Under the pieces are notes generated by a model, which saw only the letters and a program-made list of their open reading frames with translations, had not been told where the DNA came from and made no database searches. Shown one piece after another: positions 23,655-34,385 of a stretch of DNA of 64,000 nucleotides (positions are counted from its first letter, which is position 1; each line of letters starts with the position of its first letter). The position numbers were made by a program, and so were the translations under genes. The DNA is from Rotaria macrura. Taxonomy: Eukaryota; Rotifera; Eurotatoria; Philodinida; Philodinidae. The stretch spans positions 1-64,000 of the forward strand of contig OENT01000263.1 of NCBI GenBank assembly GCA_900239685.1, in the 5' to 3' direction.

Positions 23655-24709
23655 TTAACCCTTTCCGACCGGATGGTACCAAATGGGCACATTTTGAAAT
23701 TGTTTTATCTAAAACTGTTCCAAACTGATGTTCAACATTGTTCTGATATCATGATAATTAAGGGTACCAAGGTTACAATTTATTCACCTTTCATTCAAGA
23801 TAAATGCACTTTGCTTTCTCAAAGCAGCATCATGAGAGCTGAGTGCCATGGAGAATCTCCACAGTCAGAATTATCACTGTTTCGAACATCTAATAAAAGT
23901 TGATATTCGAAGCATCAACTGCAAAATTTTTGTTGATAGATTCTCTGTTTCCGTCACTACTAATGACAGTGTTTCAATAATGAATTATATAAGAAAAAAC
24001 AAGAATGTTACTTTTTTTGGTCACATCCAGACGTAACGGCACAAACATGTAAAAAAATTGATCTTTTTTCTACCTAAAGGAGTTCGATAGTTTATACTTT
24101 TTCTTAATCCATACCATGAAACTAGAACAAAGATTATGTTTCTACCTATTCTCTCGATGCATCATCTTAGTTATTGCTAGAGTAACGTGAAACATCACGA
24201 AATTATGCAACATTTGCCTGTTTTCTTGAGATAAGACCTAGAATTTATAGAAGCTCTGGGAGTTTTCGAAGTATCTAGCAATGATTGTGAATGGTAAGAT
24301 ATAATCGAGTTCGAAAACTCCCAGAGCTTCTATAAATTCTAGGTCTTATCTCAAGAAAACAGGCAAATTTTGCATAATTTCGTGATGTTTCACGTTACTC
24401 TAGCGATAACTCAGTTAAAGTATTGAGGGATGAGATAGAAACATAATCTTTGTTCTAGTTTCATGGTATGGATTAAGAAAAAGTATAAACCATCGAACTC
24501 CTTTAGGTAGAAAAAAGATCAATTTTTTTACATGTTTGTACCGTTACCACCGGATGTGATCAAAAGGTAACATCAAGTAGTTTTGTGACGCGCCATCTTC
24601 CCGAAATCGAATACTAGATTTTCGATATCTACGCAATGATTGAAGTCTAAATACACTGGGGAAGATTTTTTTGCACTCGTTCTTCTGGTAGCCGGTCAGA
24701 AAGGGTTAA
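23655..24709. mobile_element. piggyBac-like non-autonomous element (MITE)
   Basis: Bounded on both sides by TTAA, the target duplication of piggyBac elements. The terminal inverted repeats are CCCTTTCCGACCGG (left, from 23659) and, reverse-complemented, CCCTTTCTGACCGG (right, ending 24705): 13 of 14 positions match. Internally two long arms, about 24015-24265 and 24306-24565, are near-perfect reverse complements around a short spacer at about 24266-24305. The single strand would therefore fold into a hairpin with a stem near 250 bp. There is no transposase ORF; ORFs inside (23601-23903, 23848-24036) are incidental. It would need a piggyBac transposase from elsewhere. Confidence 0.85.
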
Positions 24710-26274
24710 CTAAATTCTTGTTTCATGCTGTTTTGAATTCACTTGATCGAATTAAGAAAAATCCCGAGATATGATACTAAGATAACAACGGACAATACTA
24801 TAAAAGTTTATCTGATCGGTTTGCTACGAGAGACGATGTTGTTTTCCAATACAAGCAAATCGTATTTGATTTATCATGTTTTCGAAGTTATTGACTTTTA
24901 GAATTCCTCACATTAAAATGAACTCAAATCAATACGACGATACAATTCAATGATAGCTATGATCGAATTCCTATGAAATCAATTGGAATAGTTTTGTAAT
25001 AGGAAAATTGTTTTGTATATTTAGTGTGTACATGAACTTGATGTTTCTGTGATGTATTAAAATAGGATGCGTTGCACTATTTGGTAGACAAATAAAAGAA
25101 AACAGACCCTACCTTAAATTAGTTTTCGAACGATCATTACTGCTGCTTTCTATGAAGTCTTTGAACGAAGATACTTTATATTTTATTGTACTAGTAATTT
25201 CTATGCCTATATTCCCTCAAAATTATTTAGGATGATGCTTCAGATAAAGCGTTTTCTATTTTAAAACGAATCAAAATTTTCTTGATCCAAAATTTTCTTC
25301 AAACGTGGTTATATCTTATACAATTTGAATAAAAATTAGCAAGATCAAGAAATCTATTTCCTATGATATCTCTGCGGTCAATGTCATTCTAACAGGATGT
25401 CTTCATTCGTCAATAAAGACTCAATGTTTCTCTCGATACTAGCCAACAAATACAAAAATGTTTGAAGATATGTGTCGTAAGAAAAAGCCTTGGTCGATTG
25501 ACTTAATCTTATATTGAACTAATGTCAGTGAGAAATCATTGTTGCCTGAAGATAGCTGTTCAAAAAGAAAAGTTTCGAAAGTCAAATCGTACTTGCCCTA
25601 ATCTCCTTCCTATCTTAACTTATCCTCTGATAAAAGATGAAGAATTACAGAAAAAAAGCCAAGATGAAACTGATGGTATACAACGCCAGATACGGTTCAC
25701 ATGTGTTGTAAATCCACGCACTATTAAGTATAGGTCTAATCTTTATCTCGACTAGAAAAAGAACTGAATTTATGTGAAATTTCTTTGAATTCAAACGTGT
25801 TAAGGGGAAAACGTCCTATCTGAACAATATTAAACAACGGTCAGGTTGTCCTTGGAATATGAAAGAGATGATCCCCAGTTTTTTTTTGCAAACTCATGGC
25901 TTCACAATCGCTGCATCTATTAATTCTCCAGTGATACTAATTGAATGTTTTTGCTTCTTCTCCTTCGTTTATTTTTCAGAACAGCAAAACGACTGATTTT
26001 CACTGTCAATTATTCAAAATTCCCTTCGTCAAAATCTAGTAGTGCACGTCGAAATTGTTCTTTGGCCATATTGAGTGTAGTTCCGATAAGAAAAACATGT
26101 CAAAACGTTTTGAACAACTTTGTCGCCGAACGTTTATAACTAATTCAAAAAAATTTTTCTGCTTATTCTTTGTTTTTCTTTTAGTTACGACAGAACAAGT
26201 AAATTGTTTGTGGAAACTATAATCACATACTCTTCCCTTCATTCGTTTACGACTGCCATCAACAACACGTATTC
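24710..26274. other. Intergenic region
   Basis: Contains an ORF at 25522-25755 (77 codons) without recognisable motif. No repeat or RNA gene seen. Confidence 0.45.
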
Positions 26275-26952
26275 ATGGCAAAGGAAAACTACTGCAACAG
26301 CAAGCTCGATCAACTCATCGACAAATTTGGATCTCATTCGGAGATAGACCTATCTGTAAAGCTACTGACTGATCAAGATATCCCTATTGTGATCACGAAA
26401 GCAGTCATTGGCAAACAATGCAAATCGCTCATTTTATCACAAAATAATATCACTGCTGAGGGTGCTGCCATTTTCGCTGATGCACTACGCAATAATACAA
26501 CATTAAACGGCTTGTCTTTGTGGGATAATCCTATCGGTGATGCAGGGGCTCAAGTTTTTGCACAAGCTATTGGAACTAACTGTACAGTTCTCATAGCTCT
26601 CGGTTTACAAAACAACGGTATTACAGATCAAGGCGCACAATATCTGGCTGAGATGCTGAAAACGAATCGAACAATAACCACATTAGATCTACAACAAAAT
26701 GAAATAGGTGACTATGGTGTACAACAATTAGCTAACACACTCGCTCGTCACAACACAACTATTACTGTGTTTTGTATCTCGATGAACAAGGTGACAAGTG
26801 ATTCAACCATCGATTCTATTGTTGACATGATCCAGCATCATCAATCGTTGCAAGAACTCTATCTACTCAGTTTTCAAATGCCCGATGCAGCTAAAGGCAG
26901 AATTCTGACAGCTAAGGTCGAGTTCAACAGCAATTTATCTCTGTGTATTTAA
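26275..26952 (+). CDS. Leucine-rich-repeat protein (ribonuclease-inhibitor type)
   Basis: Single-exon ORF of 225 aa. After a leader of about 55 residues come five consecutive repeats of about 28-29 residues in the RI/NLRC3 pattern. Each has a strand L-x-L followed by Q/W-(N/D)-N-x-I or equivalent, then a helix such as G-A-x-x-(F/L)-A-x-(A/M)-(L/I). Examples are S-L-I-L-S-Q-N-N-I-T-A-E-G-A and T-L-D-L-Q-Q-N-E-I-G-D-Y-G-V. The last repeat is degenerate. Such repeats form a curved protein-binding scaffold. There is no signal peptide, membrane segment or NACHT domain, so this is a stand-alone LRR protein and the partner cannot be guessed. The start is the first ATG, followed by a charged leader. 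Stand-alone LRR genes of this kind are common in bdelloids. Confidence 0.85.
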   Translation: MAKENYCNSKLDQLIDKFGSHSEIDLSVKLLTDQDIPIVITKAVIGKQCKSLILSQNNITAEGAAIFADALRNNTTLNGLSLWDNPIGDAGAQVFAQAIGTNCTVLIALGLQNNGITDQGAQYLAEMLKTNRTITTLDLQQNEIGDYGVQQLANTLARHNTTITVFCISMNKVTSDSTIDSIVDMIQHHQSLQELYLLSFQMPDAAKGRILTAKVEFNSNLSLCI

Positions 26953-29706
26953 AAGCAATGCACTATACGCACAAAATATGCTACGCTATATCACTCGTAT
27001 TTTGATCTGAGCTTTATAACTAGGGCATAATAATTAGAAAACTATACAAAATTTTCTCAATATTGAAAACAAGAATATTTCCATGTTATCTTGTGAAGAA
27101 ATAATGCAAATCCAACGACGAACATTTAAATGCTCGTGAGACATTTGAGTTACGTTGTATGTGGAACGATCTTTTGCAATGCCTAGTATTTTAAATTCTT
27201 TTCACGTTATTTAAAGTCTTTGTCGACAAGCATGAATTTTATATTCAAGCACGCATAATGCTCTTGAATATAGTCCAAATTAGTTTCTTTCCGTCTGAGT
27301 ATTTACGTGAACACTGAAGAGAAGAAGATTATTCCTATTCTAATAAATGTTGGGGAATATCTATCACGACATTGATAAAGAGAAAAAAAATGCATTTAAT
27401 ATATTAGAGACTAGGCTACAGTTATTTGTATCCGAAATTGAAAGTCGTGTTCGAATGAACTACGAATGTCATAAATATTTCTTTAAGGAAAAACGCGAAG
27501 TTTTTACAATTTGATACGTGTCAATGATCAAACTATTTCATTCTTATGTGTATTTGATCTAGTACAAATAGATATCTTTTTGATCGACAAATGCATTTTT
27601 ATTGAGAAACAACTATTAACACATCGTATTCTTGCAAAGACTGCAATATATTTGAAATCTGAACTTTTCATACAACTGTAATGCAAATGCACATCATATC
27701 AATAAGTTTCATACGAGACGGACATCGAACATCTTACAAACTACATGGAATTGAGAGTTGATTAACAACAAAAAAAAGACAAAACGAACACACCTTCGTA
27801 TTAAACTTAAGACAACGATAAATGTTTACAGTTCAGAATGTGAAATTACTCGCACTATTCAGGCTCAAAGGAAACTAAGGTTTTCTCTCTCAGATACTAG
27901 GTCGTTTACCATCCGGCCGCCTTCATAATCAATACTTTCTACTGTAGAGAAAACCATGTATTTCAAAATAAAAATTATATACATTTATCTAGGATGCAAA
28001 TGAAATAATTATAAATCTATAAAGCAGCCTTAGAACCAATAGATATTTTTGATACCTTGCTTGAGTTAATTAGCCTTTTTGAATCTGCAGGTTTGATAAG
28101 ATTTGATACTGGCTGTAAAGAAAAATGCAACAACATGAACATGATGATGAAAACTTTCCTTGTAATATCTTTTTGTCAGAATTTCATTTAGATTAGTCTT
28201 CAGACATATATGCAATCTCTTCGAAGTCATCACATGTTCGGAAAAGCAATCGATCATCGTACGTTTTTTGCTCTAATGAAGCTACAATATTAATGTACAC
28301 AATTGAATAGTTCTAAAGTAAATATCAATTTTATTAAATCGTAATTCCTCACGTTATCTGTCGATGTATCCGATCCGTTTTATTTTAAATACATTAGCCA
28401 TTTCGGCTGAATTTCATTCGATGCAGTTTCAATGTTCGAAACAAATTGTTATACCATATGAATTGAAATCTGTACAAATCAATCAATGAAGAATACAATT
28501 GATCAAACTCTGGAAGAGATATTTCAAAATTTAGTTTGAACCGAAAGGACATCTATTGATCTGTTATATCTTTAACAAACACTTGGCCGACATACAACCA
28601 ATTTCCGATAACAGACTGTATTATAAATATCTCGACAGAAAGCATATATATGATTTTTTCAACAAGATTCACTACTAGTAAGAGAAAATAATGAAGCTGA
28701 AGGTGCTCGCGTACTATGAATTTTTCATACTATATAAATTTGTCGACTCAGTTACTTATTGCGAATATTCTAATAGGTAATGTTTCAATTGTCTAAATGT
28801 AGAGGGAACCAGAAGAACGTTTCTCTAATTCTATAGTTTTAATGAAACTGCTTTGCTTTCTCTATCACAAGCACCTTCGTGTGATAAGTTGTTATTTAAA
28901 TGATTTTTCTTATGAAAGAATATTGCTTCTTGCAATAGAAGACGCTTTCATAATTAATTAACTAATGAATAAATCTTAACTGAAGATAAGAAGTTTCAAT
29001 AGAAAAATATCTATTTTCTTGCAGAGTTCTTATTTGAAAAAATAAAATCGTGCATCTTGTTAATTATTTATTTTTCAAAAAGAATGAATCTGTTACAAGG
29101 TTTCTCTGGATCATGTATTTTTTTTCCGTTAAAACAGAGTAACCAGACTCTGCTATTGTAGAAGCAGGTTTAATTTTTACACATATATTTGTATATTGTA
29201 ATTATCATCTGTTTTTTTTAAACTGTTGTCAAGAAAAGAAAATAGAAAATGCGACAATGCGTATTGATTCGACGGATTTTGATGCTTGAATGCTTTCCTT
29301 CCAAAAGAACAGAACGTATCGATAAGTCGACACCCTATTAATTATAGACGTAGAAGCTTGGAAATCAGTCGAACATATTGCAAATATTACGTTTCATATG
29401 TTTTTAGCTCACAATTGTATCGATACGCATACAAAATACATTAGTAAGAGTGCTTGCATTTTAGAAAAGAATTTACGATGAAGCAAGCTATGGAAGCAAA
29501 TAATACGTATAATATAGTACGTTTGACTTTCGATTGTGACTATGTAAAATCATGATGAGAATTTCATATGAGTCGGTTAAATAATACTCATTGAAAAAGA
29601 TTCTGAAAAATTTAGCATGATGAAAAATCTTATTCTATGTTCCATACAAAATATGATTCGTGAGCAAGATAAATATAAAATACTAAAAAGAAATACGTTC
29701 GATAAT
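26953..29706. other. Intergenic AT-rich region
   Basis: No exon chain or repeat that I can support. A short GC-richer patch near 27890-27940 follows a CTCTCAG acceptor-like site, but its frame closes after 17 codons. Confidence 0.45.
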
Positions 29707-30250
29707 CTAAAGGACGATTTCAGATGACATAAATGGATAGACGATGAGTGAGAGTACTACAGCCATATTGATCAGTGAGCTACAGCCATGGGCTAAGCCA
29801 AACCGTTTGTTTAATTTTTTCATACGATCACTAATACCAGGTTCGTTGTACTGTTTGCCTTCTTCTTTTTCTACGTTGTGTCGCTCGTTCATAATCCTAT
29901 TCGAATAAAGGAAAATGTTTGCAACATCAAAAAAATACGTTCATTTTCTTGTACTTTGTCGTCCAAGGTCCCACAAGTGTTAAATTCATCAAACCGGCGA
30001 CAAGACCAATCAGGAAGAGACTACGAGTATTTTTATTTGAAGCTGTTGCGTAGCATACACCATTAAGGATACTTTGTAATGAAAAATAGATGGGAAAAAG
30101 CTTGCTTTGGAGATGTCCGAATTGTTGACGAGGTAGTGTTTTGAAAGCGACAGGACCTCCAATGAACGAATGCCAGAGAGTGATACCTGTTACACTGGCA
30201 TACGAAAGTAGATGATACGGAGCAGGAGAGCTAAGAATCGCTGGTATCAT
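29707..30250 (-). CDS. TMEM205: TMEM205-like membrane protein
   Basis: Two exons on the minus strand, 30250-29955 and 29896-29707, joined by a 58-bp GT-AG intron whose removal keeps the frame. The product is 161 aa. Family hallmarks include W-H-S-F-I-G-G-P-V-A-F-K-T-L-P-R, then F-G-x-L-Q-S-K-L-F-P-I-Y-F, matching the TMEM205 core (G-x-x-x-F-R-x-L-P-R ... Q-S-K-L-F-P). G-P-W-T-T-K follows across the splice, then E-K-E-E-G-K and L-N-K-R-F-G-x-x-H-G-x-S-S-L-x-N. Four hydrophobic segments are visible, as expected for this multi-pass protein. The human protein is linked to cisplatin resistance; its molecular activity is not established. The protein is somewhat shorter than human TMEM205 (about 189 aa), mainly in the middle loop. 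Confidence 0.9.
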
Positions 30251-32770
30251 GGCTAACTATGATAGTTTGTTTTTCATAGTGATGATGATACCCACTCAGA
30301 TTCACCATGAGTGTTCAGTTCTGTCGACCAATCACGATGGAAAATAACGTTTAACATACATATGATTATGAGGATTGTATTGAAAGACGGTTTTTCTGTT
30401 AAACATTACTTTATACTCTAGCTGACTGTATCCTACTTTCACAGAAGTCAAAGTGACATCTATCAAAAACAGGAGATTTACTTCTATCATAAAAAAAGAA
30501 AGCAGTATTACACTAACTGTATATTACCAGTCTTGTTTATGAGCTTGTATTCAGTTTAATATCGAATAAAATGTAAATGAATGTTAGAGGTACTGCTAGA
30601 ATGATAACGAGTGTAATGGCGAACATTTAAGGCATGACAAAATTTGTCGCTTTCTTCTACTCCGTACAATGGCTAGCTACTTTTTCCGTATCACGGAGAA
30701 AACCTATAGAAGTACCAAATGAGAAGTGTTTCTGATGCAATTAAAAAGACAAATTATCGCTTTTGAATTCTCAAATATTGAACAGTGTCAAGTAACTAAA
30801 AACCTGGTATTTCTCTTTCGTTCTTCTATTGTAACAGTCTTCCCAAATCGTACTGATAACAGATATTCAAAATGACTTTGTTTCGTATTCGGTTATGGCA
30901 TAAGGACAAGAATTTCGATTTTTCTTAGGAATCTTTTGAAATACCATTTTTTTATCGAATAGTTAGCCTTAATATTGTTATTTATAGATTTCATTGTGTT
31001 GTTTCGAGTAGTAATCAGATATCAGAATTTTGCTATTTACGATCTGGTGAAAGCGTTTTACTGACTTTGGTTTAAATATGTGTGTTTCACATCTTGACTA
31101 TAGGAAGAAGAAAATAAAATGATTGACTTCAAAAATTCGTTTTCCACATCATGTATTTTGAACCTCTTGTTCAAAAGCATGCCTGCAACATCAACGAATC
31201 AATGAGAATCATTCAGATTTTGTATGTATTCGTAAAAATGAAAACAGCTAATAATAACAATTAATTGATGTAAGAAACAAAATTCTCATCTTATTCATGA
31301 AACTGATAATTCTGTCGAAACTAAAGTTTCACGAATATCGGAACGGCTTGTGAGTACAAACTGAGACTTTTTTCAATGCTAATTATTTTTCATTTGATGA
31401 GCATCCAATGAAGACGCTAAAAAAATATGTATGGTTCGAATCAATTATCTAGTGTAAAGGTCGTGTAGTAACTGATTCTAGTTGAAATAGAAATTTTCAA
31501 AAAGAATTGTGCAAACTGCATCACTTACACGAGTATCGAGGTACGCCAACGATCGACGAACGTTTGTCAATGAAGTTCCATAGCAAACAAATTATATTTA
31601 AATTGAAGATCATCATCAGTGTGCGGAACGTACGATACAATCAGGAGGTGTTCATTCGTAGACTTGTTCACTGTCGACAGCTTGACTACTGGAAAGCATT
31701 CTTTTCTAATGAAAATCGTTACAAATCAATTGAAAGGTTAAAATTAATTTAGAATGGCTCCCTTATTTGCCATCATCCATATAAACGTTCTTATTAGTAC
31801 AAAAAAACTCAAACATCCGACCGCAGTTACATTTGTCATTCAACGTATAGTGATGATTTGATGTATCACATTTGCCAATGAAAACATATAACTGCCCGAT
31901 TAGTCACTCTCTTCGCCATTGCGAGAAGTGTATCGAAACAACACGAAAGAAAGAGGAGCAACAATCATGATTCTTTTCACAAATAAAAGGTGCAATTTTC
32001 GTTGAGCTGATTTAGTCGATTGGTCTCATGTCCATTTTAACTCATCACTGAATAGAAGTACTCTAACTTGATGTTTAGTCTAGCTGTTTTTCTTCTTCAT
32101 ATTCGATCATCTTCGTAGAACTCTGAGAAGAATTACATTATTCCATAGTCTTTAGTCATAAGACACGAGGTGAATTATTCGATGATTGTAGAGAAGTTTA
32201 TAATGTGTTGTAAAACAATCTACTCAACGATTGACTCTTTTATTTTTTAATCTGACTCTCTTTTCGTGTAAGAAAACATCTTATCATCAATAGAAGAGGA
32301 GAGGATAAAAGCTTTCAAAATTATACTTGCACATGAAAGCAAAACCAATGGGAGGGAAAAGCTTTCAAAATATTTCTAAAGAATTTATCAGTAAGATGAG
32401 ATACTTCATGCTAGCATTCAAGTCATAAATGCAAACTCGCAATAAGGAGAGGTAGATGTCACTCAATGATTGGGTTAGGTCGATCTATTTTCTTTACGAG
32501 AGATAAAACAACAGTTTAACCGAGAAAGTTATTATGATTTTTAAGTCTTATTCTTTGAACTATCGATTTTTTGTTAACTATCCGTTTTTTCCTCTTCACA
32601 GTGCTAACAGAACAGCAAAGTCTAAAAGGGAGTCAGACCTGTTGCTTGCTCTTTAATGTTTACATGCACAACCTTTGATATCTAATATTTACTCACTTAC
32701 ATACTAGAAGTAGAAAGACAACGAGTTTCACTTTTTTTTAGTAACAAAAGCACAACATATATCAACAGCA
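30251..32770. other. Intergenic region
   Basis: No supported gene. The ORF at 31507-31752 (81 codons) has no motif. Confidence 0.45.
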
Positions 32771-33193
32771 ATGAGTTTCGTTACAGGTACATGCCTATGT
32801 GGCCAGATCGTTGTTACCATTACTAAGGAAGCACTGTCTGCAACCGAAAATGCCTACATATGCCGTTGCAAGAATTGTCGTCAAGCTGGTGGCTCGCTCT
32901 CAGCAACCGGCATTATTTCTCCAGAATCCGCTTTCAACGTCTCTGGACAACCGAAATTTTACGTAGACAATAATACTGATAGTAAAACGGCAATTCAACG
33001 GGCTTTTTGTGGCAATTGTGGGAGTCCGATATATACGGCTTCACCCACTATGCCAGGTGTGAAGATCTTGAAAATGGGATTATTTGACGAAATTACCAAA
33101 CCATCAATGGAATTATATTGTCGAGATCGACCATCTTGGGACAAACCAATTGAAGGTGCAAAGCAATTTCATACAATGCCGATGAGAGAATGA
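32771..33193 (+). CDS. GFA / CENP-V-domain zinc protein
   Basis: Single-exon ORF of 140 aa, the usual length for a lone GFA domain. The family ranges from bacterial glutathione-dependent formaldehyde-activating enzyme to animal CENP-V. Zinc-site cysteines are all present: C8-L-C10-G, C31-R-C33-K-N-C36-R-Q, and C80-G-N-C83-G-S-P. The typical A-G-G and T-A-S-P-T-M-P-G segments are also present. The C-terminal W-D-K-P-I-E-G-A-K-Q-F form is common in fungal and bacterial GFA proteins, so origin by transfer is possible. The substrate cannot be deduced; many members do not act on formaldehyde adducts. The ATG at 32771 is placed just before the first zinc ligands, as in the family. No intron is present. 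Confidence 0.88.
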   Translation: MSFVTGTCLCGQIVVTITKEALSATENAYICRCKNCRQAGGSLSATGIISPESAFNVSGQPKFYVDNNTDSKTAIQRAFCGNCGSPIYTASPTMPGVKILKMGLFDEITKPSMELYCRDRPSWDKPIEGAKQFHTMPMRE

Positions 33194-33495
33194 CGATATT
33201 CGAATAGGATCGATGACATTTTTTGATGATTTATTTTCAGTGTGAACTTAATTAGTGAAAATAATTGTTCTGTGTCAATCGTTTTTTTCCAATATCATAG
33301 ACTCACTGGCAGTCGAGTGCCGCATTGAGAACTAAACAGATTAAATAAAATCGACTAAGCCGCTTTCCTACGTTGATTTTCCAAAACAAAAACAAGGTGG
33401 CTATGAGGAAGGGCGTGGAAGTCTATCACCGTAGGTTGATACACGTTTCACAATCAGATCCTTCTTGAAATTGATAGATCGATTTCAACAATCTA

Positions 33496-34383
33496 CAGGG
33501 TGTCCCAAAAGTCCGGGAGAATAAGAAAAGTGAATATCACCACCGCTGTTGCATCAAATGAGCTCATTTTTTTCCTGTTCGTGCAGGACTCTTTGAAGTT
33601 TTTTTTCGTACGAAAATCATTAACAAATACTGCTTTGAACTGTTACTTGTGACTTCAATATCGAAAGGCACCCATTTTCGATTTTTCAAAAAATGGTTTC
33701 GAGGGAAAATCCCCAAACTGATTAATTTTCACTTGAAACTTTAGCCAAAGTGAGGTATTATCCACGCTAGCTTGTGTACAAAATTTCTGACTTATTGGGC
33801 CCAGTCTTTCAGAGATATAAATTTGTTAAATTTTGCACAATATCGATAGACAAGCGCCTAAATTTTCAAAAGTTCATATCTCTGAAAGACTATGCCCAAT
33901 AATTCTGAAATTTTGTACAGAGGCTAGCATGAATGAGACCTCGCTTTGACTAAAGTTTCAGGTCGAAATTCGAAATTTGAAATTATAATTTTCTTGGAAA
34001 CGTCGAGGTCATCGAAGTGATGATCCGCTAAAAATTTCATAGCTCAGCCAAAATTCTACAAAACTATGAATCTTTTGGAGGATATTATAGTTCAGTGGTC
34101 CTCTAGCAATGGGGAAAATATTGCCTCAAAAGCTTCTGATCGCTCAAAAGCTTTTAATCATCTTGGGGATTCTCCCTCGAAACCATTTTTTGAAAAATCG
34201 AAAATGGGTGCATTTCGATACTGAAGTCACAAGTGATAGTTCAAAGCAATATTTGTTAATGATTTTCGCATGAAAAAAAACTTCAAAGAGTCCTACACGA
34301 ACAGGAAAAAAATGAGCTCATGTGATGGAGCAGCAGTGGTGATATTCACTTTTCTTATTCGCCCGGACTTTTGGGACACCCTG
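33496..34383. mobile_element. Tc1/mariner-like MITE with nested inverted repeats
   Basis: 888-bp element flanked by TA on both sides (33494-33495 and 34384-34385). It starts CAGGGTGTCCCAAAAGTC and ends with the reverse complement. The outer inverted repeats are about 223 bp long (33496-33718 and 34161-34383) and differ at only a small number of positions. A second, separate inverted repeat of about 100 bp (about 33725-33830 and 33870-33980) sits inside, centred on a short spacer. There is no transposase. TA duplication and a CAGGG start fit IS630/Tc1/mariner-type mobilisation. Confidence 0.85.
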
Positions 34384-34385
34384 TA

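Noticed and set aside
23601..24036. Two plus-strand ORFs in and near the left part of the piggyBac-like element
   Set aside because: No similarity to a transposase (no DDD/DDE-type motifs) and partly outside the element; incidental.
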